DNA from: an uncultured Shinella sp.
GTDB taxonomy: Bacteria > Pseudomonadota > Alphaproteobacteria > Rhizobiales > Rhizobiaceae
DNA length: 8,734 nucleotides
Assembly (NCBI GenBank): GCA_946886325.1
Contig: CAMPIK010000078.1
Span: 1 to 8,734 of the forward strand
Direction: 5' to 3'
The translations under genes were made by a program, and so were the position numbers. Every line of letters starts with the position of its first letter. Position 1 is the stretch's first letter. This document shows, piece by piece, positions 6,713 to 8,734 of the stretch. Below the pieces are notes generated by a model. That model had not been told where the DNA came from, did not search any database, and saw only the letters and a program-made list of their open reading frames with translations.

Positions 6713-7606
6713 ATGATCGACAAGCTGGAATATTTCATCGCGCTTGCCCGCGAACGCCATTTCGCAAGGGCGGCGGAGGAGCTCGGCATTTCGCAGCCGA
6801 CGCTTTCGGCGGCGATCCGGCAACTGGAGGACCAGCTCGGCGTCATGCTCGTCAATCGCGGCTCGCGTTTCCAGAGCCTGACGCCGGAAGGTCAGCGCGT
6901 GCTCGAATGGGCGCGGCGCATCGTCGGCGACACCCGCACCATGCGGGAAGAGATGCGGGCGGCGCGCACCGGCCTGTCCGGCCATATCCGGCTTGCCGCC
7001 ATCCCGACCACGCTCGCGCTGGTGCCGAAGGTGACGGCGCCGTTCCAGGAGAAGCATCCTGATGTCACCTTCTCGGTCTTTTCGACCAATTCGCTGCAGA
7101 TCCTCAGCCTGCTTGAGAATCTGGAGATCGACGCCGGGCTGACCTACCTGGAAAACGAGCCGCTCGGGCGGGTTACCAGCGTGCCGCTGCTGCAGGAGCA
7201 TTACTGTCTCGTGACGGCCCGGAACGGCCCGTTCGGCGATCGCCAGACGGTGACCTGGAAGGAAGCGGGCGATCTTAGCCTTTGCCTATTGACGGCGGAC
7301 ATGCAGAACCGCCGCATCATCAACCGCCATTTCGCCGAAGCGGGCGTCGCTGTGAAGCCGAAACTCGAATCGAACTCGATGATCGTTTTGTTTTCGCATG
7401 TGCGAACAGGACGCTGGTGCAGCATCATGCCGCGAAATGTGGCGAAATCGTTCGGATTTCATGAGGAAATTAGTATAGTTTCGCTCGTGGAGCCCGAGCC
7501 GCATCACACGGTCGGTCTGGTCGCCACGCACCGTGAACCCTTCACGCCGCTTGTTTCGGCGCTGTTGCATGAGGCCCGTATACTCGCGGAGATTGGTCTC
7601 GATTGA
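6713..7606 (+). CDS. LysR-type transcriptional regulator, probable regulator of the formate dehydrogenase genes
   Basis: This 297-residue protein has the standard LysR length. The N-terminal helix-turn-helix is clear (residues 2-60): LEYFIALARERHFARAAEEL, ISQPTLSAAIRQLEDQLG, then RFQSLTPEG. The linker helix (about 62-90) follows, and then the two-lobed periplasmic-binding-like effector domain starting with GHIRLAAIPTT near residue 90. The start is ATG 6713 with GGGGAGG just upstream. It lies directly before fdsG in the same orientation, and a LysR-type dyad overlaps its stop codon. LysR-type regulators (FdsR) precede fds operons in other proteobacteria, so it likely activates formate dehydrogenase genes in response to formate or a related metabolite. 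The effector cannot be read from sequence. It could also control the divergent acuI-type gene. Confidence 0.88.
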   Translation: MIDKLEYFIALARERHFARAAEELGISQPTLSAAIRQLEDQLGVMLVNRGSRFQSLTPEGQRVLEWARRIVGDTRTMREEMRAARTGLSGHIRLAAIPTTLALVPKVTAPFQEKHPDVTFSVFSTNSLQILSLLENLEIDAGLTYLENEPLGRVTSVPLLQEHYCLVTARNGPFGDRQTVTWKEAGDLSLCLLTADMQNRRIINRHFAEAGVAVKPKLESNSMIVLFSHVRTGRWCSIMPRNVAKSFGFHEEISIVSLVEPEPHHTVGLVATHREPFTPLVSALLHEARILAEIGLD

Positions 7607-7622
7607 TAGGATTTTTCTATCA
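7604..7622 (+). promoter_or_regulatory. LysR-type binding dyad upstream of fdsG
   Basis: TGATAG (7604-7609) and CTATCA (7617-7622) form a perfect inverted repeat around 7 A/T-rich bases. The repeat contains the T-N11-A pattern (T7607 to A7619) with ATAG/CTAT flanks, typical of LysR-family recognition sites. Its first three bases are the stop codon of the lysR gene. A weak -10-like TACAAG at 7653-7658 would put transcription start near 7665, about 52 bp from the dyad centre, which is reasonable for a LysR activator site. Binding is inferred. Confidence 0.55.
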
Positions 7623-7682
7623 GGCAACGGGACTGCATTATTGACCCCTCCCTACAAGCCTGAGAAGCTTTGCGAATGAGGT

Positions 7683-7787
7683 GCGAGGACTGACAGGGTT
7701 CCGGTTCTGGCCCGCTGTATCGGGAGTTGCAGCGCGGCGTCGAATGGATCGGTGATCGAGCGTTCAGTCCGTCGCGACCGGGAGGTC
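7683..7787 (+). promoter_or_regulatory. Candidate structured leader RNA of the fds operon
   Basis: The untranslated stretch before fdsG can form a compact fold. GCGA-GGACTGA (7683-7693) pairs with TCAGTCC-g-TCGC (7764-7775), giving 11 base pairs with one bulged G and closing a 70-nt region. Inside it, GCCCGCTG (7710-7717) pairs with CAGCG-c-GGC (7730-7738), giving 8 base pairs with one bulge and a 12-nt loop. Directly after the closing helix, GACC-GGGA-GGTC (7776-7787) is a tetraloop hairpin that contains the fdsG Shine-Dalgarno. I do not recognise the layout as the molybdenum-cofactor riboswitch or another named class. Chance pairing in GC-rich DNA remains possible. Confidence 0.4.
7776..7787 (+). 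promoter_or_regulatory. Hairpin covering the fdsG ribosome binding site
   Basis: GACC and GGTC pair around GGGA, a GNRA-type tetraloop. The Shine-Dalgarno GGGAGG (7780-7785) lies in the loop and 3' arm, ending 6 nt before ATG 7792. Opening this 4-bp hairpin would expose the site, so it could work as a translational switch. It is short, and a ribosome might open it unaided. Confidence 0.35.
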
Positions 7788-7791
7788 AAAA

Positions 7792-8268
7792 ATGAACATT
7801 CATGTGCCCGGCGATGTCGGTCAGAGAACGCTGGCGATCGTCGGCGAACTGAAGGGGCTGGAAGGTCCGCTTCTTCCCATTCTTCACGAGATCCAGGCCG
7901 AGTTCGGCCATGTGCCGCAGGAGAGCCTGCCGGTCATCGCGCGGGAACTGAACCTGTCGCGCGCCGAGGTGCACGGCGTCGTCACCTTCTATCACGACTA
8001 TCGCGACCACCCGACGGGCCGCCATGTGCTGAAGCTCTGTCGCGCGGAAGCCTGCCAGTCGATGGGCGGCGATGCGCTCGCCGAGCGCGTCAAGGCGCTG
8101 CTCGGCATCGATTTCCACCAGACGACGCTGGACGGGGCGGTGACGCTCGAACCCGTCTTCTGTCTCGGGCTCTGTTCCTGCGCACCCGCCGCGATGCTCG
8201 ATGGTGAGGTGTTTGGCCGGATGGATGTCGAGACGGCCCGGGAGATGATCGCGGAGGCACGCCGATGA
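7792..8268 (+). CDS. fdsG: NAD-dependent formate dehydrogenase gamma subunit FdsG
   Basis: This is the small electron-transfer subunit of the soluble molybdenum formate dehydrogenase FdsABG, which oxidises formate to CO2 and reduces NAD+ in the cytoplasm. It has 158 residues and is related to NuoE of complex I. An N-terminal helical part (LLPILHEIQAEFGHVPQESL, 27-46) leads to GVVTFYHDY (62-70), and a thioredoxin-like [2Fe-2S] domain follows. The ligands are Cys83 and Cys88 (CRAEAC) and Cys124 and Cys128 (CLGLC), in the C-x4-C...C-x3-C pattern. Cys130 is an extra nearby cysteine. The start is ATG 7792 after GGGAGG. The stop overlaps the fdsB start (ATGA at 8265-8268), which indicates translational coupling. 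NuoE of complex I is the main alternative, but the gene size, the LysR neighbour and the following FdsB-type N-terminus favour FdsG. Confidence 0.92.
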   Translation: MNIHVPGDVGQRTLAIVGELKGLEGPLLPILHEIQAEFGHVPQESLPVIARELNLSRAEVHGVVTFYHDYRDHPTGRHVLKLCRAEACQSMGGDALAERVKALLGIDFHQTTLDGAVTLEPVFCLGLCSCAPAAMLDGEVFGRMDVETAREMIAEARR

Positions 8269-8734
8269 CCGTTCGCATCTATGTTCCGCGCGATGCCGCC
8301 GCTCTCGCCCTCGGTGCCGAAAAGGTCGCCAAGGCGCTTGCCGGCGAAATCGCCAGCCGCAATCTCGACGTCACGATCGTCCGCAACGGCTCGCGCGGCA
8401 TGCACTGGCTGGAGCCGCTGGTCGAGGTGGAAACCGCAAACGGCCGCATCGCCTATGGTCCGGTCAAGGCCTCGGATGTCGCCGGACTGCTCGATTCGGG
8501 GCTGGTCGAAGGCAAGGCACACGCGCTCTGTCTCGGGCCGACGGAGGAGATTCCGTTCCTGAAGAACCAGACGCGGCTGACCTTCGCGCGCTGCGGCGTC
8601 ATCGATCCGGTTTCGCTCGACGACTACAAGGCGCATGGCGGTCTGCGCGGCCTCGAAAAGGCGATCGGCATGGTTCCGGCCGACGTGGTTCAGCATGTCA
8701 CCGACAGCGGCCTGCGCGGCCGCGGCGGCGCCGG
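8265..8734 (+). CDS. fdsB: NAD-dependent formate dehydrogenase beta subunit FdsB (5' part, runs off window)
   Basis: This subunit carries FMN and a [4Fe-4S] cluster and passes electrons from formate to NAD+. The first 156 residues are visible. Residues 1 to about 100 form an N-terminal thioredoxin-like extension, which complex I NuoF lacks and FdsB has. Only Cys89 and Cys110 are present in the visible part, so this extension should not hold its own [2Fe-2S] cluster. The NuoF-like part begins with RCGVIDPVSLDDY (109-121) and HGGLRGLEKAI (124-134). It ends at the window edge in the FMN-binding glycine-rich motif LRGRGGAG (from residue 150). The start is ATG 8265, overlapping the fdsG stop by four bases. 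The cluster-binding C-terminus and the fdsA, fdsC and fdsD genes are expected to the right. Confidence 0.9.
   Translation, partial: MTVRIYVPRDAAALALGAEKVAKALAGEIASRNLDVTIVRNGSRGMHWLEPLVEVETANGRIAYGPVKASDVAGLLDSGLVEGKAHALCLGPTEEIPFLKNQTRLTFARCGVIDPVSLDDYKAHGGLRGLEKAIGMVPADVVQHVTDSGLRGRGGA

Noticed and set aside
7676..7693. Five-codon open frame (MRCED) in the fds leader as a leader peptide
   Set aside because: It has no good ribosome binding site and no codon run suggesting attenuation. Such tiny frames occur by chance.
7752..8207. Plus-strand frame overlapping fdsG in another phase, and antisense frames over fdsG and fdsB
   Set aside because: fdsG carries the four cluster-ligand cysteines with correct spacing. 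The alternative frames are arginine-rich and have no recognisable domain.

Overview
The window reads as GC-rich alphaproteobacterial DNA, most likely from the Rhizobiales (Rhizobium/Ensifer/Shinella-like). This rests on the glycerol gene order glpR-glpD-glpS-glpT with two separate ATPase genes, on the fds-type formate dehydrogenase genes, and on the protein sequences. It is inferred without a database search. The region is almost fully coding. I saw no mobile elements, CRISPR arrays, rRNA or tRNA genes.

Positions 1-4201 (minus strand) hold a glycerol uptake and catabolism cluster, read right to left: the DeoR-type repressor glpR, glycerol-3-phosphate dehydrogenase glpD, and the ABC ATPases glpS and glpT. 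glpT runs off the left edge, and the permeases and binding protein are expected beyond it. AT-rich candidate control sites precede both glpR and glpD and share the core TTTCGTTTT. The two ATPases each carry different motif lesions, and all lesions fall in the same composite ATP site.

Positions 4342-5596 (plus strand) hold a short-chain dehydrogenase, divergent from glpR, and an ArsR-family regulator. The regulator has a cysteine pair matching the persulfide sensors BigR and SqrR. Convergent to it at 5617-6612 (minus strand) is an AcuI/YhdH-type acrylyl-CoA reductase.

Positions 6713-8734 (plus strand) hold a LysR-type regulator followed by fdsG and the start of fdsB, which encode the NAD-linked, molybdenum-dependent soluble formate dehydrogenase. 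fdsA, fdsC and fdsD are expected to the right. The 185-bp gap between the regulator and fdsG holds a LysR-type dyad that overlaps the regulator's stop codon. It also holds a leader that can fold into an 11-bp closing helix, an inner 8-bp hairpin, and a small hairpin covering the fdsG ribosome binding site. This leader is the best candidate here for an undescribed regulatory element.

Taken together, the window carries carbon-source modules: glycerol uptake and oxidation to dihydroxyacetone phosphate, reductive detoxification or assimilation of acrylyl-CoA, and oxidation of formate to CO2 with NADH production. Each has a local regulator.
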